Positions 24,419-32,491 of a DNA stretch of 64,000 nt are shown here, one piece after another. Source of the DNA: JAYREN01 sp963663375 (GTDB taxonomy: Bacteria; Acidobacteriota; Holophagae; Holophagales; Holophagaceae); contig OY760195.1 of the NCBI GenBank assembly GCA_963663375.1, forward strand, positions 2,728,001-2,792,000, given 5' to 3'. Within the stretch, counting starts at the first letter, position 1. Each line of letters opens with the position of its first letter. A model generated the notes under the pieces. That model searched no databases, was not told where the DNA came from, and saw only the letters and a list, made by a program, of their open reading frames with translations. Made by a program: the position numbers and the translations under genes.

Positions 24419-25765
24419 ATGGAACGCCTCCGGCAGCTCTTTAGTAATCCCGAACTCCGCAAGCGCCTGCTGTTCACGCTGGTCATGCTGGTGATCTACA
24501 GGCTTGGGGTGCATGTGTCCGTGCCCGGCGTTAACGCCGAGGTCCTGGCCAAGAACCTGGACAAGGCTGGCGGGCTGCTCAATGTGGTCGATCTCTTCTC
24601 GGGCGGTGCCTTCAAGAAGTTCTCCGTCTTCGCGCTGGGAATCACGCCTTACATCACGGCCAGCATCGTGCTTCAGCTGATGGGCGCCGTGGTGCCCACT
24701 CTGGAGAACCTCCAGAAGAAAGAGGGCGAAGCTGGTCGTCAGAAGATCAATCAGTGGACTCGTTTCCTCACGGTAGGTCTGGCCTTTGTCCAAGGCTTTG
24801 GCATTGGTGCCATGGCTCAGAGCATGGGGCCGGACGTGGTGGTGAATCCTGGCATGGGCTTCAAGTTCATGTGCGCCTTCACCCTGGCGACGGGCAGTAT
24901 TTTCGTGATGTGGCTGGGCGAACAGATCACCGAACGCGGGGTGGGCAACGGCATCTCCCTGCTGATCTTTGCCGGCATCGTCGCGGGCCTGCCCAAGGCC
25001 GTCCAGACCATCGGCACCATGTTCAGGGATTCCATCCTCCAGAAGGCCAATGTGGCTCCTCCGGGCGTGTTCTTCCTGCTGTTGTTCGCCATGGTGGCTG
25101 TGCTCCTGGCAGTGGTGATGGTGGAAAATGCCTATCGGCGCATCCCCATCCACTACGCACGGCGGGTCGATTCTTCCCGCATGGCCAGTCAGCGCAGTTC
25201 CTATCTGCCTTTGAAGGTCAATACCGCCGGCGTGATGCCCGTCATCTTCGCCAGTTCCGTGATCTTCTTCCCGCAGACCATTGCCCAGTTCACGGGCTGG
25301 CAGTGGCTTGCCAAGGCTTCCGCCTATACCAACGCCCAAACCCATTTCTGGTACTACACGCCCATCTTCGTCGGCGTGGTCATCTTCTTCGCTTTCTTCT
25401 ACACCAGCATCGTGTTCAACCCCGATGAAACGGCGGAGAACATGAAGCGGTCCGGCGGCTACATCCCCGGCATCCGCCCCGGCAAGGAAACCAGCGTCTA
25501 CATGGACGGTGTGCTTTCCAAGCTGACCTTCGTGGGCGCCGTCTACCTGGCGGCAATCTCGATCGTGCCGCTGGTGATCATGAACAGCATGCCCGGCCTC
25601 AATTTCTACTACGGCGGCACCTCGCTGCTGATCGTGGTGGGTGTTGCCATGGATACGATCTCCCAGCTCGACAGCTACCAGGTGATGCGTCACTACGACG
25701 GATTCCTGGAGCAGGGCCGGGTTCGTGGGGGCCGCTCTGCCCGTGCTACAGGAAAAGCCAAATGA
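24419..25765 (+). CDS. secY: Protein translocase subunit SecY
   Basis: Channel subunit of the Sec translocon in the inner membrane, 448 residues with ten hydrophobic segments. The start MERLRQLFSNPELRKRLLFT, the TM2 region FALGITPYITASIVLQL (about 78-94) and the cytoplasmic loop RPGKETSVYMDGVLSKLTFVG (about 358-378) are characteristic. Last-but-one coupled pair of the spc operon: its stop overlaps the adk start by four bases (ATGA). Confidence 0.97.
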   Translation: MERLRQLFSNPELRKRLLFTLVMLVIYRLGVHVSVPGVNAEVLAKNLDKAGGLLNVVDLFSGGAFKKFSVFALGITPYITASIVLQLMGAVVPTLENLQKKEGEAGRQKINQWTRFLTVGLAFVQGFGIGAMAQSMGPDVVVNPGMGFKFMCAFTLATGSIFVMWLGEQITERGVGNGISLLIFAGIVAGLPKAVQTIGTMFRDSILQKANVAPPGVFFLLLFAMVAVLLAVVMVENAYRRIPIHYARRVDSSRMASQRSSYLPLKVNTAGVMPVIFASSVIFFPQTIAQFTGWQWLAKASAYTNAQTHFWYYTPIFVGVVIFFAFFYTSIVFNPDETAENMKRSGGYIPGIRPGKETSVYMDGVLSKLTFVGAVYLAAISIVPLVIMNSMPGLNFYYGGTSLLIVVGVAMDTISQLDSYQVMRHYDGFLEQGRVRGGRSARATGKAK

Positions 25766-26421
25766 ACGAGAAGGTTCACATCCTTCTTGGCCCTCCCGGC
25801 AGCGGAAAGGGTACCCAGGCCAAACGCCTGGTCGACAAATACTCCTTTGTTCACCTGTCAACGGGTGATATTCTGAGAGATGCCGTTTCGAAAGGGACGG
25901 AAATTGGCCTTCGGGCCAAGGCCATCATGGCCGCTGGCAAACTCGTGGACGACGACACGGTGAATAGACTAGTCTTTGCGCGGCTGCAAGACGAGACCCG
26001 AGACGTGTTGTGCGATGGTTTTCCACGGACCCTTATTCAAGCCGAAGCCCTCGGGACTTTCCTCTCCGCGCAGGGCATCGAGCTAGGGCTCGTAGTCGAC
26101 ATCGAAGTTCCCGAGGCAGCCTTGGAAGACCGAGTGATAAAACGCCGCGTGTGCAGCAACGACGAATGCGGGGCGATCTATCATCTCGAACGCAAGCCCT
26201 CCAAGGTGGATGGCGTCTGCGATCTGTGCGGAAGCCCACTGAAGCACCGCGCCGACGACACTGCCGAGGCCTTCAAGAACCGGATGAAGGAATTCTATTC
26301 GACCTTCAACCCCCTGCAGGCCTTCTATAACGGCGGTCCCAACTATCGGTTGGTGGACGGAACCGGAATGCCGGATGAAGTCTACGACACCGTAGTCAAG
26401 ATCTTTGAGGAGCACGCTTGA
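25762..26421 (+). CDS. adk: Adenylate kinase, zinc-type LID
   Basis: Catalyses ATP + AMP = 2 ADP. 219 residues. P-loop GPPGSGKGTQAKRL near residues 9-22, AMP site DGFPRTLIQAE (about 85-95). The LID domain (about 128-165) contains four Cys (C-x4-C and C-x2-C), predicting a structural zinc as in Gram-positive enzymes rather than the Cys-less LID of E. coli. Start overlaps secY and stop overlaps infA by four bases each. Confidence 0.96.
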   Translation: MNEKVHILLGPPGSGKGTQAKRLVDKYSFVHLSTGDILRDAVSKGTEIGLRAKAIMAAGKLVDDDTVNRLVFARLQDETRDVLCDGFPRTLIQAEALGTFLSAQGIELGLVVDIEVPEAALEDRVIKRRVCSNDECGAIYHLERKPSKVDGVCDLCGSPLKHRADDTAEAFKNRMKEFYSTFNPLQAFYNGGPNYRLVDGTGMPDEVYDTVVKIFEEHA

Positions 26422-26636
26422 GCAAGGAAGAAGCCATCGAGTTGGAAGCCACGGTCGTGGAGTCCCTTCCCAATGCGGTCTTCCGCGTGGAGCTCGAGAA
26501 TAAACACCAAGTGCTCGCCCATATCAGCGGCAAGATGCGGAAGAATTTCATCCGCATCCTCCCCGGCGACCGAGTTCTCGTAGAAGTCACACCCTACGAT
26601 TTGACCCGGGGCCGCATCATCTACCGATTCAAGTAA
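26418..26636 (+). CDS. infA: Translation initiation factor IF-1
   Basis: S1-fold factor that blocks the A site during initiation, 72 residues: VESLPNAVFRVELENKHQVL, then SGKMRKNFIRILPGDRVLVE. The start is TTG at 26418, overlapping the adk stop (TTGA). No in-frame ATG or GTG exists near the family N-terminus, and GAGGAG lies five bases upstream, so the rare start is well supported and may limit its synthesis. Confidence 0.94.
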   Translation: MSKEEAIELEATVVESLPNAVFRVELENKHQVLAHISGKMRKNFIRILPGDRVLVEVTPYDLTRGRIIYRFK

Positions 26637-26653
26637 ACAAACGAGAGGAAACC

Positions 26654-26770
26654 ATGAAAGTACGGCCCTCTATCAAGAAGCTGTGCGAGCACTGCAAGGT
26701 GGTCCGCCGAGAAGGCATCATTCGGATCATCTGCAAGAAGAATCCCAAGCACAAGCAGCGTCAGGGTTAA
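26654..26770 (+). CDS. rpmJ: 50S ribosomal protein L36
   Basis: Tiny 38-residue zinc-ribbon protein, MKVRPSIKKLCEHCKVVRRE at the start, then CKKNPKHKQRQG. The three Cys and one His form the C+ zinc site. GAGAGGA precedes the ATG, and it sits at its canonical place between infA and rpsM. Confidence 0.96.
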   Translation: MKVRPSIKKLCEHCKVVRREGIIRIICKKNPKHKQRQG

Positions 26771-26779
26771 GGAGACGAC

Positions 26780-27148
26780 ATGGCACGCATCGCAGGTATT
26801 GATCTGCCCGTCGGCAAGCGCATCGAGATCGCGCTGACCTACATCTACGGGATCGGTCGGGCCAAGGCCCACACCATCCTGACTCGCGCGAAGGTCGACT
26901 TCGGGACCAAGGTCCGCGATCTCACCGAGGATGAAGTCGGCCGCATCCGCCGCGTCATCACCACGGAAGAGACCGTGGAAGGCGATCTCCGGAAGAACAT
27001 CGGTCTGGACATCAAGCGCCTGATGGACATCGGCTGCTACCGCGGGATCCGTCATCGCAAGGGCTTGCCCTGCCGCGGACAGCGCACGCACACCAACGCC
27101 CGCACCCGCAAGGGCAAGCGGAAGACCGTCGCCGGCAAGAAGAAGTAA
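26780..27148 (+). CDS. rpsM: 30S ribosomal protein S13
   Basis: Head protein forming inter-subunit bridges and contacting P-site tRNA, 122 residues. It starts MARIAGIDLPVGKRIEIALT, and GCYRGIRHRKGLPCRGQRTH (about 86-105) with a basic C-terminal tail are conserved. AAGGAG precedes the ATG. Opens the alpha-operon part of the cluster. Confidence 0.97.
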   Translation: MARIAGIDLPVGKRIEIALTYIYGIGRAKAHTILTRAKVDFGTKVRDLTEDEVGRIRRVITTEETVEGDLRKNIGLDIKRLMDIGCYRGIRHRKGLPCRGQRTHTNARTRKGKRKTVAGKKK

Positions 27149-27162
27149 GGTGAGGAACTGAT

Positions 27163-27570
27163 ATGGCTAAGACTCAGTCCAAGACCGCCGGAAAGAAGGT
27201 GGTCAAGAAGAAGGAAAAGAAGAACGTCCCCCATGGCATCGCCCATGTGCAGGCGTCCTTCAACAACACAATCATCTCCATCTCCGACCCGATGGGGAAC
27301 ATGCTCTGCTGGGCTTCCAGCGGGAACCAGAACTTCCGTGGCACCCGCAAGGGAACTCCCTTCGCCGCTCAGATCGCTTCCGGCGTTGCCGCCGAAGCCG
27401 CCAAGGAGCACGGCATCCGTTCGGTGGATGTCCGCGTGAAGGGACCCGGCGCAGGCCGCGAGAGCGCGATCCGCGCCCTCAACGCTGCAGGCATTTCGGT
27501 GACCAGCATCCGCGACGTCACCCCCATCCCCCACAACGGTTGCCGGCCCCCCAAGCGGCGCCGGGTTTAA
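27163..27570 (+). CDS. rpsK: 30S ribosomal protein S11
   Basis: Platform protein near the E-site mRNA, 135 residues with a Lys-rich N-terminal extension (residues 2-22). VKGPGAGRESAIRALNAAG (about 91-109) and the end DVTPIPHNGCRPPKRRRV are the family signature. Confidence 0.97.
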   Translation: MAKTQSKTAGKKVVKKKEKKNVPHGIAHVQASFNNTIISISDPMGNMLCWASSGNQNFRGTRKGTPFAAQIASGVAAEAAKEHGIRSVDVRVKGPGAGRESAIRALNAAGISVTSIRDVTPIPHNGCRPPKRRRV

Positions 27571-27585
27571 GAGAGGAGGAGAGAC

Positions 27586-28218
27586 ATGGCACGATATTGT
27601 GACGCCGTTTGCCGCCTCTGCCGACGCGAGGCGATGAAGCTTTATCTCAAGGGTGAGCGCTGCTTCAAGGAGAAGTGCTCCTTCGAGACCCGCAAGGGCA
27701 AGATCCCCGGCCAGCATGGCGCGGGCAAGATGAAGAAGCCCACCGGCTATAGCCTCCAGCTTCGCGAGAAGCAGAAGGTCAAGCGCATCTATGGTGTGCT
27801 CGAGAAGCAGTTCCGGCTCTATTTCGAGAAGGCCGACGCCAAGAAGGGTCAGACGGGCCACAACCTGCTCGCCTTCCTCGAGAGCCGTCTCGACAACGTG
27901 ATCTACCGCCTGGGTTTCGCCCCCAGCCGCGCCGCCGCCCGCCAGATGGTCATGCATGGCCACATCAAGGTGAACGGCAGCCGCGTCGATATTCCCAGCT
28001 TCCAGACCAAGAGTGGCCAAAGCGTCGAAATCTCGGAGCGCGCTCAGCAGAACGACTTCGTGAAGACCGCCGTGGAAACCGCCGCTGGTCGTGGAATCCC
28101 CAAATGGCTCACCCTCGACGCCGCCGCTTTTAAGGGCCAGGTGATTGCCGTCCCCACTCGTGAGGATGTGCCCCTGGAAATTAACGAGCAGTTGATCGTC
28201 GAACTCTACAGCAAGTAA
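27586..28218 (+). CDS. rpsD: 30S ribosomal protein S4, zinc-binding form
   Basis: 16S assembly initiator and, in E. coli, repressor of the alpha operon. 210 residues. The N-terminus has four Cys (C-x2-C ... C-x4-C within residues 9-31), the C+ form. RLDNVIYRLGFAPSRAAARQ (about 101-120) is the S4 RNA-binding domain. AGAGGAGGAGA precedes the ATG. Confidence 0.97.
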   Translation: MARYCDAVCRLCRREAMKLYLKGERCFKEKCSFETRKGKIPGQHGAGKMKKPTGYSLQLREKQKVKRIYGVLEKQFRLYFEKADAKKGQTGHNLLAFLESRLDNVIYRLGFAPSRAAARQMVMHGHIKVNGSRVDIPSFQTKSGQSVEISERAQQNDFVKTAVETAAGRGIPKWLTLDAAAFKGQVIAVPTREDVPLEINEQLIVELYSK

Positions 28219-28228
28219 GGGGACGAGG

Positions 28229-29200
28229 ATGCTGAACATCAGTGATTTCCAGCGCCCGCGATTCGCGGAAGTCAATGCCGCCACCAAGACGGAGACCTTC
28301 GGCGAGTTCGTCGCCTATCCGTTCGAGCGCGGTTTTGCGACTACCGCTGGCCACGCGCTGCGCCGGGTGCTGCTCAGCAGCATTCGTGGCGTCGCCGTCA
28401 CCAATGTCCGAATCAAGGGCGTCCAGCACGAATTCACCACCCTTCCGGGCGTCTGGGAGGACATCACGCACATCCTCCTGAACCTCAAGGAAGTGCCCTT
28501 CCGGCTCCACAACGTTGAATCCGCCGTGATCACGCTGCGCCACAAGGGCGAAGGCGTGGTGAAGTCGGGCATGATCCAGACCAACCAGAACGTCGAAGTG
28601 CTCGATCCCGAGGTCCACATCGCCACCCTCGGCGAGGATGGCGAACTGGAGATCGAGATCCAGGTCCGCACCGGTCGTGGCTTCGTCACCGCCGACCGCA
28701 ACCTGGATGAGAAGCTCGGCCTCGGCTGGATCCCCCTGGATTCCAACCACAGCCCCATCAGCCGGGTGAACTATCTGGTCGAGCCCGCCCGTGTGGGCCA
28801 CAGCACCGACTTCGAGAAGCTCACCCTCCAGGTCTGGACGAATGCCACCGTGGATCCCAAGGACGCCGTCAGTGATGCCGCCCTGATTCTCCGCGAGCAC
28901 TTCATGATCTTCGCCCGCGAGGACGAACAGGTCGTGGATTCCGAGCCTGGGCAGACGATCCTCAGCACTGAGAACGTCAGCAGCATGCTGGGCAAATCCG
29001 TCGAGGAACTCGAGCTCTCCGTGCGGGCCAACAACTGCCTGCGGAACGCGAACATCACCACCATCGGTGAGCTCGTGCAGAAGACTGAAGCTGAGCTGAT
29101 GAAGACCAAGAACTTCGGCAAGAAGTCGCTGCAGGAGATCAAGGACGAGTTGGCGCGCATCGGGCTTTCTCTCGGCATGCGCATCGAACAGGAAGTCTAA
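28229..29200 (+). CDS. rpoA: RNA polymerase subunit alpha
   Basis: Scaffold subunit of RNA polymerase, 323 residues. N-terminal domain with AYPFERGFATTAGHALRRVL (about 31-50) directs dimerisation. The C-terminal domain (about 250-315, SVRANNCLRNANITTIGELV and KNFGKKSLQEIKDELARIGL) binds UP elements and activators. GGGGACGAGG precedes the ATG. Confidence 0.97.
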   Translation: MLNISDFQRPRFAEVNAATKTETFGEFVAYPFERGFATTAGHALRRVLLSSIRGVAVTNVRIKGVQHEFTTLPGVWEDITHILLNLKEVPFRLHNVESAVITLRHKGEGVVKSGMIQTNQNVEVLDPEVHIATLGEDGELEIEIQVRTGRGFVTADRNLDEKLGLGWIPLDSNHSPISRVNYLVEPARVGHSTDFEKLTLQVWTNATVDPKDAVSDAALILREHFMIFAREDEQVVDSEPGQTILSTENVSSMLGKSVEELELSVRANNCLRNANITTIGELVQKTEAELMKTKNFGKKSLQEIKDELARIGLSLGMRIEQEV

Positions 29201-29212
29201 GGAGTCGCCACC

Positions 29213-29611
29213 ATGCGTCACAATGTTGCCGGCAAGCGTCTGGGCCGCACCACCAACCAGCGCAAGGCCCTCATGAAGAACCTCGCCACGTCGCTCATTC
29301 AGCACGAGCGCATCGAGACCACCCTCGTGAAGGCCAAGGAGCTCCGCCGCTACGTGGAGCCCTTCATCACCCTCGCCAAGAACGACTCTGTGGCCAATCG
29401 CCGTCTGGCCATGGCCCGCCTCGGTTCCAAGACCGTGGTGCAGAAGCTCTTCTCGGCTGAGTTCCGGGCCCGCTTCACCGCGCGCCCCGGCGGCTACACC
29501 CGCATCCTCAAGACCTCCTATCGCCTCGGCGATGCGGCGGACATGGCCCTCATCGAGCTGGTGGACTACACCCTGCCCGAGCCCAAGGTTGCCGAGGACA
29601 GCGCGGAGTAG
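29213..29611 (+). CDS. rplQ: 50S ribosomal protein L17
   Basis: Tunnel-exit protein, 132 residues, starting MRHNVAGKRLGRTTNQRKAL with ERIETTLVKAKELRRYVEP (about 35-53). Twelve bases after rpoA, AAGGAG upstream. Last gene of the ribosomal block, followed by a strong hairpin. Confidence 0.96.
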   Translation: MRHNVAGKRLGRTTNQRKALMKNLATSLIQHERIETTLVKAKELRRYVEPFITLAKNDSVANRRLAMARLGSKTVVQKLFSAEFRARFTARPGGYTRILKTSYRLGDAADMALIELVDYTLPEPKVAEDSAE

Positions 29612-29627
29612 GTTTTCCGCTCTTCAT

Positions 29628-29665
29628 ACACGAAGAAGCGCCCCGCGAGGGGCGCTTCTTCGTGT
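29628..29665. terminator. Long hairpin ending the ribosomal block
   Basis: A perfect 17-bp stem (29628-29644 with 29649-29665) with GCGA tetraloop lies between rplQ and the convergent gene ending at 29671. A clear U-run is missing, but stem length and position argue for a bidirectional terminator. Confidence 0.75.
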
Positions 29666-29670
29666 AGGGG

Positions 29671-30201
29671 CTAATCCAATTTTTCAAGTGGAGTCCCGAG
29701 CGGAAAAATGCCAATGACTACGTTGGGACTCCCATCGGGCAAGCTGCCGTGGGTCATGAAATGGAGTGCGAGAGGTGCAGAGGCTCGCTTGGGGTTGATT
29801 CTTGTAAGACGAATAGCGTTCTTGAATACGGGCTTCCCAGGCGCATGGTACTCGTATGATAGTTCGAATACCGCAGTCAAAAGTGTTCCCGGCGGAGTGA
29901 TGGAACTTTCAACTGACGGAAGATGGAATACAAACGGAGCCCGACCCTGTTGGGAGTCCAGCCCGGCCTGTATGAGGAAATCTTCCTTCCAAGGGCCCGC
30001 AGCCCCAAGGATTGGGGCGGCCTTGCCTCCACCACTAAGACTTGCACCCAGATAGTCTCTGGCCTCAAGACGGCAGTTGAGTGTGAAGGCAATACGGGTG
30101 CCTTGTGGAATGCCCTTGGCAAAGAGTTGAACTGGAATATCCAGGCTTTTGGTTTCAAAGTGGGCCACCAGAGCCAGGCAGGGCAAGACGAGGGTCAGCA
30201 C
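29671..30201 (-). CDS. Unrecognised protein, probably exported
   Basis: A 176-residue protein I do not recognise. The start is hydrophobic (MLTLVLPCLALVAHFETKS), so export is plausible although no basic residues precede the hydrophobic stretch. The rest is rich in beta-type sequence (RIAFTLNCRLEARDYLG, LLTAVFELSYEYHAPG) and ends GIFPLGTPLEKLD. The start is GTG, six bases after the stop of the 67-residue gene, so translation is probably coupled. Base composition is visibly more A/T than the ribosomal genes. Second gene of a two-gene minus-strand unit. Confidence 0.55.
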   Translation of the reverse strand: MLTLVLPCLALVAHFETKSLDIPVQLFAKGIPQGTRIAFTLNCRLEARDYLGASLSGGGKAAPILGAAGPWKEDFLIQAGLDSQQGRAPFVFHLPSVESSITPPGTLLTAVFELSYEYHAPGKPVFKNAIRLTRINPKRASAPLALHFMTHGSLPDGSPNVVIGIFPLGTPLEKLD

Positions 30202-30207
30202 AATGGG

Positions 30208-30411
30208 CTAGACCGCCTGAATTTCTGGTCCGTAATGGCAGGTGCCGTCGAGACCGACCGCGACTAGCTCTCGTACGAAGATCTGGAAACGACCGTCGCC
30301 ACCACAATTCCCTCCATTGCATGCGCGAACCTTGGCGTCATCACACTCGGCGCCCCCAGTCACGCCAAGGGTCCAGATAAGAGCGATGATCAAAAATTTT
30401 GCCAACTTCAT
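30208..30411 (-). CDS. Small Cys-rich exported peptide, unrecognised
   Basis: A 67-residue product with a good signal peptide (MKLAKFLIIALIWTLGVTGG) followed by about 47 mature residues: ECDDAKVRACNGGNCGGDGR, then a hydrophobic strand FQIFVRELVAVG, then LDGTCHYGPEIQAV. Four Cys in the mature part could form two disulfides. AGGAGG seven bases before the ATG is one of the best ribosome-binding sites here and fixes the start; a longer frame to 30609 is rejected because it overlaps the divergent gene. No family recognised. Confidence 0.6.
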   Translation of the reverse strand: MKLAKFLIIALIWTLGVTGGAECDDAKVRACNGGNCGGDGRFQIFVRELVAVGLDGTCHYGPEIQAV

Positions 30412-30440
30412 TGGATTACCTCCTGGGGTAGGATTGAAGC

Positions 30441-32483
30441 ATGGGCTACAAAAAGATAATAGATAGGGAAAAAAGAACGGGATGGATTCTCGGACTTGTT
30501 TGTATTCTCCACGGATGGACTCTTTGCGGGGAAGGCGATCTGATGCATGCGCCATCCAGGCGGAAGGAGCCCTCTTATTTGCTTTGGATTGACCCGGCGA
30601 TTTCGGCAAATGAACTCATGCGTAGTCCCTTTGTTCAGCAGATTATTGATGAATCCTTGCGTCTTTGCCCTCCGACTGAGCTGGCACCCTTCGGATTGAC
30701 GGAGCGTCCTTCTGGCTGGATTCTCATCAAGGTTGACACTGGACTGATAGAAGAAGGAAGTGGTGAACCACGCCCCGAAGGTTTGCGCAATGCCATGTTG
30801 AAGACCGGCTGGCGCGATAAGGCTCTTGAACTGAAAGAGGCACTGGCCTGCGCACCGGAATGGGGCGATGGGTGGGTATATCACCTCCAGGGACTCGGAG
30901 GGCAGGCACTCAGGTGTTTTCAGCGTGTGCGAAAGGTAAAGCCGGAGGCTTCTCCGTCGGAGATGGTCGATGCTATGGGGCCTGATTTTTGGCACGAGGT
31001 AACGAAATCACTCTCTGGTTTGCGTTCCGTGGAGGGGTGGTGGGAAAGCTCAAAACTAGCTTTGCCCTTGGCTGTCCTCGCGCCTGCTGCCAATTGTTAT
31101 CCCGCAATGCGCTATGAATGGGATCACATGAGGGAGGCAATTATCCGTGCAGCCCAGGCGAATCCACTGCAAGAGAGGACATGGAACCTATTGTTTTTGC
31201 TCGAACAGGCGCTGGATATCAACCAGACGGGCGGCGCTGACTTCATGCCAAAGGCTCCGGGCCGCATCTGTGAGCATCTAAGATCTGTAGAGGTCGCGCC
31301 TGGTGAAATATGGCCTGATGTTCACTTGGCTGAAGCGATCCTATCTGCGGTGGGTTCAGATCCTGGAAACCTTTTGTCTCTCGCGGCATGGGGGCTAGAG
31401 GTTGTGAGGCCCGGGAGTGAAAACGATAAGGCACAAGCGGCATGGGGAGGACTGCATATCCACGCCCTGATCCAGATGGGGCGTAAGCAGGAGGCTTTAA
31501 ATGAATTGACATCCTACAGAGAAAGGATCGGAGGTGCGTGGACAGCCCAACGGGATCTAATCCGAAATTCCGTTTGGTTGATGGGCAGCGCCCTTGATCC
31601 TGAACTCAAAGGACAGTTGAGCCAGGGGCCGCTCCCGGGCAAGCTCATCGCGGATAAACGAGAACAACCCCTGGTTATTCAATTTGATCAAAAATCGACA
31701 TCCCACTGGCAACACCTCGCTCAATCTGATGCGTTTTCTCTGTGGGCGACCACTGAATTGCAGTGGGCTCCGCTTCCTTCTCGCGGTTTGAATTACCCCA
31801 CTGGTGGCGCAGAAGTGAGCTGGAGATTGGTTGAAGGTGAAGCTATACACGCGAAGGGGGAGGGGCTTCCACCAGTCAAGGCAATGGCATCGCTTTTATC
31901 CTCCATTAAATCGCCTATATTGGAATCGCTGAACAGGTTTGCTCAAAACCATTCTGGTCACCTCGGAGTCCGTGCCGCTCGATTACGAACCCTAAGGTCC
32001 CGACCAGATAAGGGTCGTTTCACTGCATTGATGATTGAAGATTCTGCATTCCTATGTGTTTCACCTCCAAATGTGCCGGTGCCCACCGATATGAATTTCC
32101 GTGATCTCGCGCGAACACATATTTTAAGGATCGAGGCGAAACTCCGCAGTTGGCCAGATCGGGTCGAATTATGGGAAACATGGGCATTATGGTGGGTGGT
32201 GGCTGGCGACTCCAGGCGTGGGGAGCGCCTCCTCTGCGCTCTTCCTGATCGGGGCGGGCTGGTGGGAGTTGCCCCAATCCCCCTGGAAACGGGGCTAAAG
32301 GTTGCTAATCTCCTAGTGGATCGAGGGCATGCGGCATTGGCGGGCGCTTGGTGTCGTGCACTCTGGGCATTGGGATACCAGACGCTTGAGAACCCAGGCG
32401 CCAACTTGATCGATAGGTCTCTCTGGCTGAAAGAGGCAAGAGCCACCTGGATGCGGGTTAGTGGAGTGCCTCCGGAAAGGTGA
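30441..32483 (+). CDS. Large unrecognised protein with helical repeats, probably exported
   Basis: A 680-residue protein without recognisable catalytic motifs. A basic start and hydrophobic segment (KRTGWILGLVCILHGWTLC, residues about 11-29) suggest a signal peptide or anchor. Much of the remainder is helical with TPR-like spacing (about 200-375 and 590-660, e.g. HIHALIQMGRKQEALNELTS). It starts only 29 bases from the divergent small exported peptide. Codon usage and A/T content differ clearly from flanking ribosomal and purA genes. It is convergent with purA, eight bases apart. Confidence 0.6.
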   Translation: MGYKKIIDREKRTGWILGLVCILHGWTLCGEGDLMHAPSRRKEPSYLLWIDPAISANELMRSPFVQQIIDESLRLCPPTELAPFGLTERPSGWILIKVDTGLIEEGSGEPRPEGLRNAMLKTGWRDKALELKEALACAPEWGDGWVYHLQGLGGQALRCFQRVRKVKPEASPSEMVDAMGPDFWHEVTKSLSGLRSVEGWWESSKLALPLAVLAPAANCYPAMRYEWDHMREAIIRAAQANPLQERTWNLLFLLEQALDINQTGGADFMPKAPGRICEHLRSVEVAPGEIWPDVHLAEAILSAVGSDPGNLLSLAAWGLEVVRPGSENDKAQAAWGGLHIHALIQMGRKQEALNELTSYRERIGGAWTAQRDLIRNSVWLMGSALDPELKGQLSQGPLPGKLIADKREQPLVIQFDQKSTSHWQHLAQSDAFSLWATTELQWAPLPSRGLNYPTGGAEVSWRLVEGEAIHAKGEGLPPVKAMASLLSSIKSPILESLNRFAQNHSGHLGVRAARLRTLRSRPDKGRFTALMIEDSAFLCVSPPNVPVPTDMNFRDLARTHILRIEAKLRSWPDRVELWETWALWWVVAGDSRRGERLLCALPDRGGLVGVAPIPLETGLKVANLLVDRGHAALAGAWCRALWALGYQTLENPGANLIDRSLWLKEARATWMRVSGVPPER

Positions 32484-32491
32484 TTTCGCTC

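Noticed and set aside
30412..30609. N-terminal extension of the small Cys-rich peptide to 133 residues
   Set aside because: It would overlap the divergent 680-residue gene and bury a perfect Shine-Dalgarno plus signal peptide inside the protein.
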